Part shown: positions 1 to 9,512 of the stretch, piece after piece
How the letters are laid out: each line of letters opens with the position of its first letter
How positions within the stretch are numbered: the first letter of the stretch is position 1
Source: Saccharicrinis sp050589685
GTDB taxonomy: Bacteria > Bacteroidota > Bacteroidia > Bacteroidales > Marinilabiliaceae
Length of the DNA: 64,000 nt
Reading direction: 5' to 3'
Assembly: GCF_050589685.1 (NCBI RefSeq)
Contig: NZ_JBNGOS010000016.1
Location: 62,001 to 126,000 of the forward strand
Position numbers and translations under genes: made by a program
Notes under the pieces: model-generated
What the model was told of the DNA's origin: nothing
Databases searched by the model: none
Seen by the model: only the letters and a program-made list of their open reading frames with translations

Positions 1-374
1 TAGCCAACAGCTCGGGGTATCAGTTTGTTGAAGGTGATCCACAGTTTTACCATTATCCAAGTCTTGGTAACATCACTCACCTGCGAGGTTTTAGAAAGGA
101 CAGGTTCAGAGGCGAATCTTTGTTTTATAACAACTCCGATGTACGCTTTAAACTCGCGAATTGGAACAACAGTTATGTTCCCATGCATATTGGAATGTTA
201 GGGGGTTACGATATAGGTAGAGTTTGGTTAGATGGTGAAGATTCCGATAAATGGCACAATAGCCAGACCATTGGCATGTACATGGATATTTTAGAAATGT
301 TCATACTCCAACCCTACTACTCCTTTACCACGGAAGGTAATTTTTTAAGTGTAGCCATGAAGTTTAGCTTCTAA
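1..374 (+). CDS. Omp85/BamA-type outer-membrane barrel protein, C-terminal fragment
   Basis: The gene enters from the left edge; the open frame runs from base 3 and ends in TAA at 374, giving the last 123 residues. It contains LRGFRKDRFRGESLFYNN, which matches the conserved LRGF(x)xxRFxG strand of the surface-antigen (Omp85/BamA/TamA) barrel, followed by alternating barrel strands and a terminal aromatic (MKFSF), the usual outer-membrane barrel end. Members of this superfamily insert or export proteins or lipids at the outer membrane. In Bacteroidota such barrels are often fused to metallophosphatase domains; the N-terminal part lies outside the window, so POTRA domains or a fusion cannot be judged. 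The family call is firm, the exact role is not. Confidence 0.75.
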   Translation, partial: ANSSGYQFVEGDPQFYHYPSLGNITHLRGFRKDRFRGESLFYNNSDVRFKLANWNNSYVPMHIGMLGGYDIGRVWLDGEDSDKWHNSQTIGMYMDILEMFILQPYYSFTTEGNFLSVAMKFSF

Positions 375-599
375 GGCTTGAGACCCATCATTATCGTATG
401 CCAAAATGTTTTAATTGTTATTTAGTAATAATAATCCAAACGAGGTTGTATCATATAATGCATCTCTTTATAAATATGTACGAAACCTAATAATCCCTAA
501 AAAAGTTATAATTAACGAACAATTTCTTTAATGGCGAGTTTGTGTGGTATATTATTAAAACAGACTCAGGGATGTCCTGTCGTCTATTGTCTTTAAAAA

Positions 600-1871
600 A
601 TGGAAAAAAGTTTTAATTTACCAGCAAACGGTAAAAAAAGAGTGGTGATCATTGGAGCTGGATTTGCGGGCTTAAAACTTGCCCGTAACCTGGCAGGGTC
701 ACAATATCAGGTGGTGATGATTGATAAAAGAAATTTTCATCAGTTTCAACCGTTATTTTACCAGGTGGCCACCTCTGGTCTGGAACCCAGCAACATATCT
801 TTCCCCATACGGAAAATATTTCAGAAACATACCAATCTACATTTCCGAAATACCGAACTGTTGGAGGTAAAGCCTCACGAAAAAACAATCGTTACGCAAG
901 CTGGCGAACTAAGCTACGATAAACTGGTGATTGCTACAGGAGTGGACACGAATTACTTCGGCAATAAAAATATCGAAGAATATGGTATCTCCATGAAATC
1001 AACGGCTCAGGCCATCAATCTTCGAAACCGTATTTTAGAAAGCTTTGAAGCTGCCATTTTAACGGAAGACAGAAAAGAACAGGCCAAGCAATTATCGGTG
1101 GTGATTGTAGGAGGAGGACCAACCGGAGTGGAGCTTTCCGGGGCTATCGCCGAATTGAAAAGTTATGTACTGCCAAAAGATTATCCCGAGCTTGATTTTA
1201 GTCGGATGAAAATACGGCTTTACGAGGCTGCTCCCCGGCTGTTAAATGGAATGAGTGAAAAAGCCGGTAAGGATGCATTCAAGTTTCTCACTCAATTAGG
1301 TGTCGAGGTACATCTGAACACTAAAATTTTGGATTATGATGGTGATGAAATGATTTTAGAGGACGGCACCTCTTATAAAGTTCAAAACTTGGTATGGACG
1401 GCCGGGGTTGGCGGGAAACGCATCAACAGGATCCCGGAAGAGCATTACGTGCGGGGAAATCGTTTGGCAGTGGATAGAACCAATCAGATTAAAGGGCTTA
1501 ATGACGTTTATGCCTTAGGTGATATTGCCTCCATGCAAACTGAAAAATATGCGAACGGTCACCCGCAAGTAGCCCAAGTTGCTATACAGCAAGCACGATT
1601 ACTTTCCAGAAACTTAGTAAAAGATACAACGGAACAATTTGAATACAGCGATAAAGGTTCGATGGCAACTATTGGCAGAAACATGGCGGTGGTGGATCTT
1701 CCTTCGTTTACATTTTCGGGTGTAATAGCCTGGTTTATGTGGCTCGTGGTTCACCTGATGGCCATTGTTGGCGTAAAAAACCGTTTGTTCATCTTTATCA
1801 ATTGGGCCCAGAGTTATTTTTCCCGTGATCAATCGTTAAGGGTGTTGATCAGACCTTTTAAAAAGAAATAA
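600..1871 (+). CDS. ndh: type II NADH:quinone oxidoreductase (NDH-2)
   Basis: Monotopic flavoprotein that oxidises NADH and reduces menaquinone without pumping protons. The 423-residue length is typical. The N-terminal FAD Rossmann motif is GAGFAG at residues 19-24 with the acidic ID at 41-42; the second, NADH-binding Rossmann motif is GGGPTG at 171-176; the FAD-contacting YALGDIA is at 304-310. A hydrophobic/amphipathic stretch at about 371-400 should attach the enzyme to the inner face of the cytoplasmic membrane. FHQFQPLFYQVATSGLEP after the FAD motif is characteristic of the family. The gene stands alone; it converges on the PfkB kinase gene with a hairpin between them. The ATG at 600 follows an A-rich stretch without a strong Shine-Dalgarno site, as is usual in Bacteroidota. 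Confidence 0.93.
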   Translation: MEKSFNLPANGKKRVVIIGAGFAGLKLARNLAGSQYQVVMIDKRNFHQFQPLFYQVATSGLEPSNISFPIRKIFQKHTNLHFRNTELLEVKPHEKTIVTQAGELSYDKLVIATGVDTNYFGNKNIEEYGISMKSTAQAINLRNRILESFEAAILTEDRKEQAKQLSVVIVGGGPTGVELSGAIAELKSYVLPKDYPELDFSRMKIRLYEAAPRLLNGMSEKAGKDAFKFLTQLGVEVHLNTKILDYDGDEMILEDGTSYKVQNLVWTAGVGGKRINRIPEEHYVRGNRLAVDRTNQIKGLNDVYALGDIASMQTEKYANGHPQVAQVAIQQARLLSRNLVKDTTEQFEYSDKGSMATIGRNMAVVDLPSFTFSGVIAWFMWLVVHLMAIVGVKNRLFIFINWAQSYFSRDQSLRVLIRPFKKK

Positions 1872-1882
1872 AGATAAAAAAA

Positions 1883-1928
1883 GGAACAGGTAGCAAGCAC
1901 CTATAGGAAGCACTCTTCTACCTGTTCC
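1883..1928 (-). terminator. intrinsic terminator between convergent ndh and pfkB-type genes
   Basis: An 11-bp perfect inverted repeat (GGAACAGGTAG / CTACCTGTTCC) encloses a 24-base loop. On the minus strand the stem is followed by a T run (the A run at 1876-1882 on the plus strand), so it best serves the kinase gene; on the plus strand the downstream sequence is only moderately T-rich. Confidence 0.7.
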
Positions 1929-1936
1929 GTTAAATT

Positions 1937-2917
1937 TTAATTTCTCAGCTTCTCTAATTCAGTGTGAATCTTATCCCAGCGATCGGTTTCCATTTTAGGG
2001 CCAACAACCTCGATCACATTACCCGAGAGCAGTGCCCCAATGGCACCACACTTATCAAGTGGTAACAGGTTTATTAATCCATACAAGAATCCAGCGGCAT
2101 ATAAATCACCAGCCCCGGTTGTGTCAATACTGTTGGCAGGAATAATACCTACCTCAAATATGGATTCAAAATGTTTAATCAACGAACCTTTCTTGCCCAG
2201 TTTCAAAACAGCGATATTGCAATGCTTCGCCATCTCTTCCAATGCTTCTTTGTGCTCTTTGCTGGTAAAAGCTTTGGCCTCCTCTTCGTTGGCAAAAAGA
2301 ATATCCACATATTTGGCCACCATATCCTTTAAAAAGGCCAGGTTGTCTTCTACCACGTTGAAGCTGGCCAGGTCAAGCGAAACGATTAAGTTGGCCTCTT
2401 TGGCACATTTGAGCGCTTTTTCAATTAAAGGTTGGTTGTATACCAGGTACCCTTCAATATGAAAGTGAGTATAACCGTGAAACAGTTCATCAATGATGTC
2501 TTCGGCCGAAAGTTCTACCGCAGCGCCCAAATAGGTCGCAAATGTTCTTTCCGAATCGGGACTGATAAGCGCAACCGCTTTTCCTGAAGCATGGTCGCTT
2601 TCCAATAGCTTGGGTTCAATATTGTTTTCACTCATATCTTTCTTAAAGAAAGCCCCCAACTCATCCTTACCAACCTTACCAAAAAAACCGGTGGATACAC
2701 CCAGGCAAGATAACCCGTGAATGGTATTGGCCGCAGACCCGCCCGAAGCTTGTTCTTTGGCATAATTGGCTATTTCCTGTAATACCCTAGATGAAGTTTC
2801 AGCATCCACTAACTGCATACTTCCCTTCGGAAAATTTAGCTTCTTCAGCAATTCATCGTTTTCCATCCTCGCCAAAATATCAACAAGTGCATTTCCCATT
2901 CCAAGAACCCTACTCAT
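1937..2917 (-). CDS. PfkB-family carbohydrate/adenosine kinase
   Basis: A 326-residue ribokinase-fold kinase that phosphorylates a sugar or nucleoside hydroxyl with ATP. The first PfkB signature with GGSAANT is at residues 59-65 and the second signature with the anion hole and catalytic aspartate, DTTGAGD, is at 265-271. NEEE at 210-213 corresponds to the Mg/ATP-binding NxxE region. Overall layout (GMGNALVDILA at the N terminus, SxDLASF at about 180) resembles the adenosine-kinase-like branch common in Bacteroidota, but the substrate cannot be fixed from sequence; ribokinase or fructokinase specificity remains possible. Monocistronic, converging with ndh. Confidence 0.87.
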   Translation of the reverse strand: MSRVLGMGNALVDILARMENDELLKKLNFPKGSMQLVDAETSSRVLQEIANYAKEQASGGSAANTIHGLSCLGVSTGFFGKVGKDELGAFFKKDMSENNIEPKLLESDHASGKAVALISPDSERTFATYLGAAVELSAEDIIDELFHGYTHFHIEGYLVYNQPLIEKALKCAKEANLIVSLDLASFNVVEDNLAFLKDMVAKYVDILFANEEEAKAFTSKEHKEALEEMAKHCNIAVLKLGKKGSLIKHFESIFEVGIIPANSIDTTGAGDLYAAGFLYGLINLLPLDKCGAIGALLSGNVIEVVGPKMETDRWDKIHTELEKLRN

Positions 2918-3107
2918 AATCAGCTATTTATCGTTTTATTGTTGTTTTTTTATTATTTTTTTCACAAAGATATTGCATACTTTCAATAATCCTATTACTT
3001 TTGCTCCGCATTTGACAAAAACGCTTCTCAAAAGGTTGATGGCTTCAGATGTAGAGTTGTTCGTAAAAGAGCATTAATTATTGAATTGGAATATATAAAA
3101 TACTCCT

Positions 3108-3205
3108 NNNNNNNNNNNNNNNNNNNNNNNNNNNNNNNNNNNNNNNNNNNNNNNNNNNNNNNNNNNNNNNNNNNNNNNNNNNNNNNNNNNNNNNNNNNNN
3201 NNNNN
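3108..3205. other. assembly gap (98 N)
   Basis: A run of 98 N. The bases immediately left of the gap (3103-3107) and immediately right of it (3206-3210) both read CTCCT, which is also the end of the 5' acceptor strand of the tRNA-Asn genes that follow. The gap therefore probably lies in a tandem tRNA-Asn array that the assembler could not resolve; its real length and tRNA copy number are unknown. Confidence 0.95.
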
Positions 3206-3277
3206 CTCCTTAGCTCAGTTGGTTAGAGCATCTGACTGTTAATCAGAGGGTCTCAGGTTCAAGTCCTGAAGGGGGAG
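3206..3277 (+). tRNA. tRNA-Asn (GTT), first two bases hidden by the gap
   Basis: Cloverleaf with D arm GCTCAGTTGGTTAGAGC, anticodon stem-loop TCTGA-CTGTTAA-TCAGA (anticodon GTT), T arm TCAGG-TTCAAGT-CCTGA and 3' acceptor AGGGGGA with discriminator G. It is identical to the second copy over its visible length; the first two acceptor bases (TC, expected at 3204-3205) are covered by N. CCA is not encoded. Confidence 0.93.
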
Positions 3278-3323
3278 CTAAAAACAAACATATATATTTC
3301 CACCTTGGTTTACCAGGGTTTAT

Positions 3324-3397
3324 TCCTCCTTAGCTCAGTTGGTTAGAGCATCTGACTGTTAATCAGAGGGTCTCAGGTTCAAGTCCTGAAGGGGGAG
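3324..3397 (+). tRNA. tRNA-Asn (GTT)
   Basis: Complete 74-base tRNA. The 7-bp acceptor TCCTCCT pairs with AGGGGGA through one T-G wobble; anticodon GTT; standard D and T arms; no encoded CCA. It lies 46 bases after an identical copy and is followed by a terminator, so the two form a small tandem transcription unit. Confidence 0.96.
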
Positions 3398-3402
3398 CTA
3401 AA

Positions 3403-3434
3403 AGCCATCCGATCTGTTTCGGGTGGCTTTTTTT
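3403..3434 (+). terminator. intrinsic terminator of the tRNA-Asn unit
   Basis: A 10-bp stem (AGCCATCCGA / TCGGGTGGCT, one G-T wobble) with a short loop, followed directly by seven T residues (3428-3434). It starts six bases after the second tRNA. Confidence 0.88.
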
Positions 3435-3565
3435 GTGCCCTAAAATTAGATTGTAAATAAAATAATCTGTTTATAATTAGAAAATCCATATGTTTAACCA
3501 AACATCGTTAGGTGGCTGTAATATAACCTATACGATTTTTTGTAAAATCATTATATTATGGTGTT

Positions 3566-4513
3566 ATGAATAATTTGTTTTTGGGCGATAAGATCAAGTT
3601 TGAATATAAGTTAGCTATCATCTATTTATTGTTGGGGTTCGGCTGGATTTTGTATTCTGACCGTTTGGTTTCCAGCTTTACGGATGATCCATTATTGATG
3701 ACAGAAATTCAGCATTACAAAGGTTGGTTTTATGTTCTGGCAACAGCTATTCTATTGTTTTTATTGACCAAAAAACATTTGACTAGAATAAGAAGGGCGG
3801 AAGCATTGGCAAAGCAAAATGACAGACTCAAGACTGCATTTGTTCAAAATATATCCCATGAACTCCGTACCCCAATGAATTCAATTATCGGTTTTTCGGA
3901 ATTGGCACAATTTGAGTCAACGGAAAATGAGATGGTCAATTCTTATCTGGACGTTATTTTAGATAGTTCCAAACAGCTCTTAATTGTGATCAATGATGTG
4001 TTGGATACCTCCCTGTTAGAAACCGGGGTGATGAAGGTTAATTTAACTAAAATTAGGTTGCGCGGGTTTTTAGATAGTTTTTTCTACACATTTGCCCCTT
4101 TAATGAATCCTAAGGTGACCATGATTGCATCGATGGATACAATAGATGATGACTTTTATTTTGTTTGTGACGAGGATAAATTGCGCAGGGTGGTTAGCAA
4201 TTTGTTAAGTAACGCCATTAAATTCACCCACTCCGGCAGTATTGAGTTGGGTTGTTCGAAAAGCGTTGATGAACTCCAGTTTTATGTAAAGGATACAGGA
4301 GTGGGTTTGGAGGCCAATTTGCACGAATCTGTTTTTGAGCGATTTAGCCAGGCCGAATCTACGATTAAAAACTGCATTGGAGGTACAGGTCTGGGACTAT
4401 CCATATGCAAAGAAATGATAGGTTTGTTTAATGGAAAGATATGGGTGGAGTCGGAATTGAATAAAGGTTCTAATTTTAAGTTTACCGTTCCTCTTGTAAA
4501 TACTGACAAATAG
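3566..4513 (+). CDS. membrane-bound sensor histidine kinase
   Basis: A short (315-residue) histidine kinase. Two hydrophobic segments at about 13-30 and 53-68 flank a small extracytoplasmic loop of roughly 20 residues, so it has almost no periplasmic sensor domain. A short linker helix leads to the dimerisation/phosphoacceptor helix with NISHELRTP (His98). The ATPase domain shows the N box NLLSNAIKF (212-220), G1 DTGVGL (243-248) and G2 GGTGLGLSI (272-280). All catalytic motifs are intact. No response regulator lies next to it, so it is an orphan kinase; partner and signal are unknown. Its HisKA/HATPase module is of the same class as the kinase at 7860-9206. Confidence 0.9.
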   Translation: MNNLFLGDKIKFEYKLAIIYLLLGFGWILYSDRLVSSFTDDPLLMTEIQHYKGWFYVLATAILLFLLTKKHLTRIRRAEALAKQNDRLKTAFVQNISHELRTPMNSIIGFSELAQFESTENEMVNSYLDVILDSSKQLLIVINDVLDTSLLETGVMKVNLTKIRLRGFLDSFFYTFAPLMNPKVTMIASMDTIDDDFYFVCDEDKLRRVVSNLLSNAIKFTHSGSIELGCSKSVDELQFYVKDTGVGLEANLHESVFERFSQAESTIKNCIGGTGLGLSICKEMIGLFNGKIWVESELNKGSNFKFTVPLVNTDK

Positions 4514-4581
4514 CAATATTTAGGTTTCTTTGCTTATTTTAAATCATACCTGTTTTTTTAAATTTTTCAAACCCCGGTAAT

Positions 4582-5757
4582 TTATTGGTGCCCATTTTCC
4601 CAATCGAACTTCCTAAAATAAACGATTGCAGCCAATACGCAGCCAAGGCTCGCGTAAACAGAGATTTTCATTACCCCAATCATTCCCGTTGAATCGAGTA
4701 AAAAACCAATGGCAAGGTTTCCAATCGTTTGCCCTATGCCAATATATGTCCCCCAGATGATGGATTGGGCTGTGGCATGTTGTCCTTCTGGCATTAGTTT
4801 TTCAATAATCCTGACCGCAGCAACCAGAAAAAAAGCAAAAGAAACACCCTGCAACAAACCAATTGCCAGGGCCAATTGTACATTGGGCAAATAGCCTAAA
4901 ACAAAATACCTGACAACAATGGAAGACATTGCTAAGATCATGATAGATTTTATACCGAATTTCTTTAATAGTTTGTTGCCAAGCAAAAACAAGGGGATTT
5001 CGCTAATGGCCATAATTGCATACGCCAATCCTACAACGGTGTTAGAGGCTTTGAGCTCCGTAAAATATAAGTTCAGATAATAAAACATGGGGGAACACAC
5101 AATCCCGTAGAAAGTCAAAATAATTATAAAAAAAAGCAAAGGTTTGTTGTCAATCACATCCTTAAGGCCCACCAGTTTAAAATTGGCTTTATAGGTACGT
5201 ACTTTTTTGCGGGTAGATAGAAATGGTATGTTGATTAAATAAAGAATTGCGGCAATAAAAAAGGTGTATTTTAACGATACCGATGTAAACAAATATCCAC
5301 CGGCAATAGCTGCAAGCGCCCAGCCTAACGATCCCCATAACCTGAAACTGCCGTACGAATGTTTTTTTTCAATCGCGGCATATTGCATAGCCATTGCATC
5401 TGTTAACGCGCCTAATGGGTGATAAAAAAAAGTAAGAACAGGAAGAAAGAAAACCAAAATCCAGAAACCGTTCATATAAGCTAATGAACACATCAATATT
5501 GAAGTGGCTACCATGCCCACGCGCAATGTTGGGCGAATTCCTTTTTTATCTGCGTATCGGCCCCACAAAACTACAGCGACAAAAATAGTTGCCTGAATAA
5601 TTGAATTGAGTGTGCCAATTTCGGCACCTGTTAAACCTATTTCAGCCAAATATATATTGTAAAAAACTTTCCAGAGTGCATTGGCCATGTATAGCATAAT
5701 GTATATGCTAATAATTTTAAAGGCGTTTATCATGGTGGTTTGTATTATGATACTCAA
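4582..5757 (-). CDS. major facilitator superfamily transporter (MFS_1-like)
   Basis: A 391-residue polytopic membrane protein with about 12 hydrophobic segments and the MFS loop 2-3 motif GRYADKKGIRPTLRVG between the second and third segments. The SFRLWGSLGWALAAIAGG segment and overall layout resemble the PPP/LacY-like MFS_1-like group (3-phenylpropionate or nucleoside/sugar proton symporters). Substrate unknown. The true start may be the internal Met at residue 9, since the first eight residues are polar and the membrane segment starts after it. Nothing in the neighbourhood suggests a substrate. Confidence 0.8.
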   Translation of the reverse strand: MSIIIQTTMINAFKIISIYIMLYMANALWKVFYNIYLAEIGLTGAEIGTLNSIIQATIFVAVVLWGRYADKKGIRPTLRVGMVATSILMCSLAYMNGFWILVFFLPVLTFFYHPLGALTDAMAMQYAAIEKKHSYGSFRLWGSLGWALAAIAGGYLFTSVSLKYTFFIAAILYLINIPFLSTRKKVRTYKANFKLVGLKDVIDNKPLLFFIIILTFYGIVCSPMFYYLNLYFTELKASNTVVGLAYAIMAISEIPLFLLGNKLLKKFGIKSIMILAMSSIVVRYFVLGYLPNVQLALAIGLLQGVSFAFFLVAAVRIIEKLMPEGQHATAQSIIWGTYIGIGQTIGNLAIGFLLDSTGMIGVMKISVYASLGCVLAAIVYFRKFDWENGHQ

Positions 5758-5847
5758 TATAACTCACTGTACAATAATATATTCTGCACAGTAGTTAAAT
5801 TTCTTATGTGAATCGTAAAAATAAAACTATTCGCTGCATTCGCAATG

Positions 5848-5877
5848 CAAAAAGCCGCACCTGAAACAGATGCGGCT
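5848..5877 (-). terminator. intrinsic terminator after typA
   Basis: Inverted repeat AGCCGCA / TGCGGCT with a loop of about 12 bases. On the minus strand the stem is followed by TTTTTGC, so it terminates typA transcription about 50 bases after its stop codon. Confidence 0.75.
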
Positions 5878-5929
5878 CGCTGCTAACTCGAAAAACAGCA
5901 AATCAATAAATAACTTCTTACGTTATTAT

Positions 5930-7729
5930 TTATTGCTTCGCTAAACGCTTACGTTCGTGTTCTTCAAGATATATTTTACGGATACGGATCGCTTCCGGTG
6001 TTACTTCCACATACTCGTCTCCTTGTATATACTCTAATGCTTCCTCTAGCGAGAATATGATCGGAGGTGCCAATCTAACCTTGTCATCGGTACTTTGGGT
6101 ACGCATGTTGGTTAGTTTTTTGGTTTTGGTGATGTTGATGGTCAGGTCCCCATCGCGATTGTTTTCGCCAATTACCTGACCCTTATATATTTTTTCCTGT
6201 GGGGAAACAAAGAATTTCCCTCTGTCCTGAAGCTTGTCCAACGCGTAAGGAATCGCTGCTCCATCTTCCATGGAAATTAAAGAACCATTTAAGCGCTTAT
6301 TAATTTCGCCTTTGTACGGCTGAAACTCAACAAAGCGATGTGCCATAATGGCCTCTCCTGCGGTTGCTGTTAACATGGCGTTACGTAATCCGATGATTCC
6401 TCTTGAAGGAATGTGGAATTCAATAACCACGCGGTCGCCCTTGCGTTCCATGCTCAACATATCACCTTTACGTTGGCTCACCATTTCAATTGCTTTACCC
6501 GAATGCACATCTGGTAAATCGATAGTTAATTCCTCAACTGGCTCGTGTTTGATTGCCCCAATATCTTTAATGATTACACGGGGCTGACCAACCTGAAGCT
6601 CATAGCCCTCACGACGCATGGTTTCAATCAATACAGACAAGTGAAGAACGCCACGGCCATATACATTCCAGGCATCCGCCGAATTGGTATCTTCAACTCT
6701 AAGCGCCAGGTTTTTCTCCAGTTCAGCGTCTAGTCTGTCTTTAATATGTCGAGATGTCACGAATTTACCATCTTGTCCAAAGAAAGGTGAATTGTTAATG
6801 GTAAACAACATGCTCATGGTTGGTTCGTCAATCGAAATAGGATCTAAGGCTTCCGGGTTTTCGATGTCGGCTACAGTATCCCCAATGTCAAAACTTTCTA
6901 ATCCAATCAACGCACAAAGTTCACCACATTTAACTTCATCAACTTTTGTGCGACCTAATCCGTCAAAAACGTTGATTTCTTTAATTTTGGTTTTGGTGAT
7001 AGAACCATCTCTACTTACCAATGAAACCTGCTGGTTAGTTTTTAACTCACCTCGCTGAACACGACCAATGGCAATTCGTCCGGTGTAAGGAGAGTGATCC
7101 AGCGATGTAATTAACATCTGTGGCGTTCCTTTGTTATATTCTGGTGCAGGAATATTTTCTAATACAGCCTCAAAAACAGCAGATATATCATTTGTTTGAA
7201 CCTTCCAGTCGGTGCTCATCCATCCATTTTTTGCTGAACCATAAACGGTAACAAAATCCAGTTGGTCTTCGGTAGCGTCCAGGTTAAACATTAGGTCGAA
7301 TACTGCTTCGTGCACTTCTTCGGGTCGACAGTTAGGCTTATCAACTTTATTAATAACGACAATAGGTTTTAAACCTAAACCAAGAGCCTTCTGCAATACA
7401 AAGCGGGTCTGTGGCATTGGCCCTTCAAAGGCATCTACCAAAAGCAGAACTCCGTCAGCCATATTTAATACACGCTCTACCTCTCCACCAAAATCGGAGT
7501 GACCCGGGGTATCGATTATGTTAATCTTCGTGTTCTTGTACATGACCGAAACGTTCTTTGAAAGAATGGTGATGCCCCGCTCTCTCTCCAAATCGTTGCT
7601 GTCCATGATTAACTCGCCAACTTCCTGATGATCTTTAAACAGCTTACCAGCCATTATCATCTTGTCTACCAAGGTAGTTTTACCGTGGTCAACGTGTGCT
7701 ATAATTGCAATATTTCTTATATCCTGCAT
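5930..7729 (-). CDS. typA: translational GTPase TypA/BipA
   Basis: Ribosome-binding GTPase of the EF-G/LepA class that assists ribosome assembly and stress-related translation. 599 residues is the normal length. GTPase motifs: G1 AHVDHGKTTL (11-20), switch I RGITI (51-55), G3 DTPGH (73-77), G4 NKVD (127-130). EF-Tu-like domain II (about 200-300), two EF-G-like alpha/beta domains and the TypA-specific C-terminal domain (GLRNAMLTATAGEAIMAHRF region) follow in order. The gene is monocistronic with a clear downstream terminator. No abnormal residues were noticed. Confidence 0.97.
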   Translation of the reverse strand: MQDIRNIAIIAHVDHGKTTLVDKMIMAGKLFKDHQEVGELIMDSNDLERERGITILSKNVSVMYKNTKINIIDTPGHSDFGGEVERVLNMADGVLLLVDAFEGPMPQTRFVLQKALGLGLKPIVVINKVDKPNCRPEEVHEAVFDLMFNLDATEDQLDFVTVYGSAKNGWMSTDWKVQTNDISAVFEAVLENIPAPEYNKGTPQMLITSLDHSPYTGRIAIGRVQRGELKTNQQVSLVSRDGSITKTKIKEINVFDGLGRTKVDEVKCGELCALIGLESFDIGDTVADIENPEALDPISIDEPTMSMLFTINNSPFFGQDGKFVTSRHIKDRLDAELEKNLALRVEDTNSADAWNVYGRGVLHLSVLIETMRREGYELQVGQPRVIIKDIGAIKHEPVEELTIDLPDVHSGKAIEMVSQRKGDMLSMERKGDRVVIEFHIPSRGIIGLRNAMLTATAGEAIMAHRFVEFQPYKGEINKRLNGSLISMEDGAAIPYALDKLQDRGKFFVSPQEKIYKGQVIGENNRDGDLTINITKTKKLTNMRTQSTDDKVRLAPPIIFSLEEALEYIQGDEYVEVTPEAIRIRKIYLEEHERKRLAKQ

Positions 7730-7859
7730 AACATCGTAAAAAATGAGGGTGCAAAGGTAAGGTTTATTTCTGGTTTTATAGGATACGAATATTAAAAGAG
7801 AAATATAAACAGGTGTATTTAAGGGTTTTTAACCAAATGGTTTTAAATTGAAGAATAAT

Positions 7860-9206
7860 TTACTCATTAAGAATGGTAAAATAAAATGTTGAGCCTTTGT
7901 TGACTTCTGACTCGACCCACATCGTACCTCCCATTACTTCGATAATGCCTTTAGAAATTGGCAGCCCCAGTCCTGTGCCATCCTTAACCTGGTTTAACCC
8001 TTCAATCTTTACAAAACGATCGAAGATGGCTAATTGGGCATCTGGAGTAATTCCAACTCCGGTATCTTTAACAAAACACCGGGTCATACCTTGCTCGTCA
8101 TTGCTGAACCCAACCGATATTTCTCCTTTCTCGGTAAACTTGAGGGCATTATTTATCAGGTTAATAAACACCTGCTTTAATCGATGGGCATCGGTGATCA
8201 CGAATGTATCACTGCCGTTGAGTTTTTTAAATGAAACATTAACGTCTGAAGATGTTGTGTTGGGGTGTCTGTATATATTCTTTAATTCGTCGAGCACTAC
8301 ATTTAGGTTGCACGATTGTAGTGTATATTTTAATTGGTTAGATTCAATCATCGAAAAATCCATAATATTTTCAATAATATTGAGAAGATAACTGCCACTT
8401 TGATTAATAGTCATCATATACTTATTTCTCTCGTCCTCGTCACTATACATCCCGTTTAAAACCAGTTCCGAAAATCCCATAATAGAATTGAGAGGTGTTC
8501 GGACTTCATGGCTCATGTTAGCGAGGAAATTTGTTTTTAATGAATCCGCTTGCTCCGCTTTCTGTTTGGCTTTTTGTAATTGGGATACCTTATTAGTTAA
8601 TTGTTGCTGCAGGTTTCTTTGTCCATCAATAGTACTTTCTAAGCCTTTTAACAAGATGGCCAGCGGAATAGCGGTCATAGCACCTACGGCAATGATATTG
8701 ATGGAGACCGCAATCCATTCGATAGGGGTGTACTGCGTAACCCTTAGGTTACCAAATACATCCAGATAGATACCTAATGCAATAAGCAATACGGTTATTA
8801 ATGTGGCCACTAGACTTATAATTGCTCCCCTCAGACCAAGAAGCAAAGAGGACAGCACAATGGAGCCAATCACAAAGTTAAAGCCTGCCCCATCTTTACC
8901 CACCAGTATTGTTAAAGCTATTCCGATAAAAAATATTAGGCCAACAATAAAATATATGCGCTTAATTAACGAAATACCTTTGGTAAATATAGAATAAATA
9001 ATGGCGCCATAAACCAATGTATCTACAACAGCAACCGGATATATTTCTTGACTGAACGCCATATACATCCCAAAACCGTAAGGAAAAATCCCAAAAATGA
9101 TAATAACAAGTAAGATGCTCTTAAAGATTCTCTCTCTCCAATAGTCTAATCCATCGGCAGAACTATATTGTCCCACCGAAACATATGACTTAATTCTCTC
9201 TATCAT
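7860..9206 (-). CDS. multi-pass membrane sensor histidine kinase
   Basis: A 448-residue kinase with about six transmembrane segments (roughly 30-50, 60-75, 83-102, 111-127, 128-148, 163-187) and no large extracytoplasmic domain, then a coiled linker (about 190-225). The HisKA box is NMSHEVRTPLNS with His233; the ATPase domain contains NLINNALKFT (N box), DTGVGI (G1) and GTGLGLPI (G2). A membrane-embedded sensor of this type usually responds to a membrane or quinone-linked signal, which is inference. There is no adjacent regulator. The 306 bases upstream (9207-9512) are A+T-rich with no gene or clear signal. Confidence 0.88.
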   Translation of the reverse strand: MIERIKSYVSVGQYSSADGLDYWRERIFKSILLVIIIFGIFPYGFGMYMAFSQEIYPVAVVDTLVYGAIIYSIFTKGISLIKRIYFIVGLIFFIGIALTILVGKDGAGFNFVIGSIVLSSLLLGLRGAIISLVATLITVLLIALGIYLDVFGNLRVTQYTPIEWIAVSINIIAVGAMTAIPLAILLKGLESTIDGQRNLQQQLTNKVSQLQKAKQKAEQADSLKTNFLANMSHEVRTPLNSIMGFSELVLNGMYSDEDERNKYMMTINQSGSYLLNIIENIMDFSMIESNQLKYTLQSCNLNVVLDELKNIYRHPNTTSSDVNVSFKKLNGSDTFVITDAHRLKQVFINLINNALKFTEKGEISVGFSNDEQGMTRCFVKDTGVGITPDAQLAIFDRFVKIEGLNQVKDGTGLGLPISKGIIEVMGGTMWVESEVNKGSTFYFTILNE

Positions 9207-9512
9207 GTTGGAGGTTACGCAACAAGAACCATTTTGTTATCCCTAAAATCATTTTTGTATTTTTTTAGATTTTAAATACAATTCGTTTGAATATTCAATC
9301 ATTTAACCAATAATTACCATTGCATTTACCTTTATACTACATCACAGATCATAACATATTTTTTTCTACAGATCAACTTTTTGCCTTAAAACCTAACAAA
9401 ACACTCAAATTCTCTGTAATTTAAAATATTCACAATTAAGTTCGGAACAGGCTACATGCTCATGTGTTCAATGAATTGTTTCTTGCCTGTGGCCATAGGT
9501 GACCACGCCATT

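Noticed and set aside
3101..3107. A third tRNA-Asn start left of the assembly gap
   Set aside because: Only TACTCCT is visible, which does not match the acceptor TCCTCCT exactly; too short to call a tRNA.
9207..9512. Small RNA or gene in the 306-base spacer upstream of the histidine kinase
   Set aside because: No ORF, hairpin with T run or repeat that stands out.
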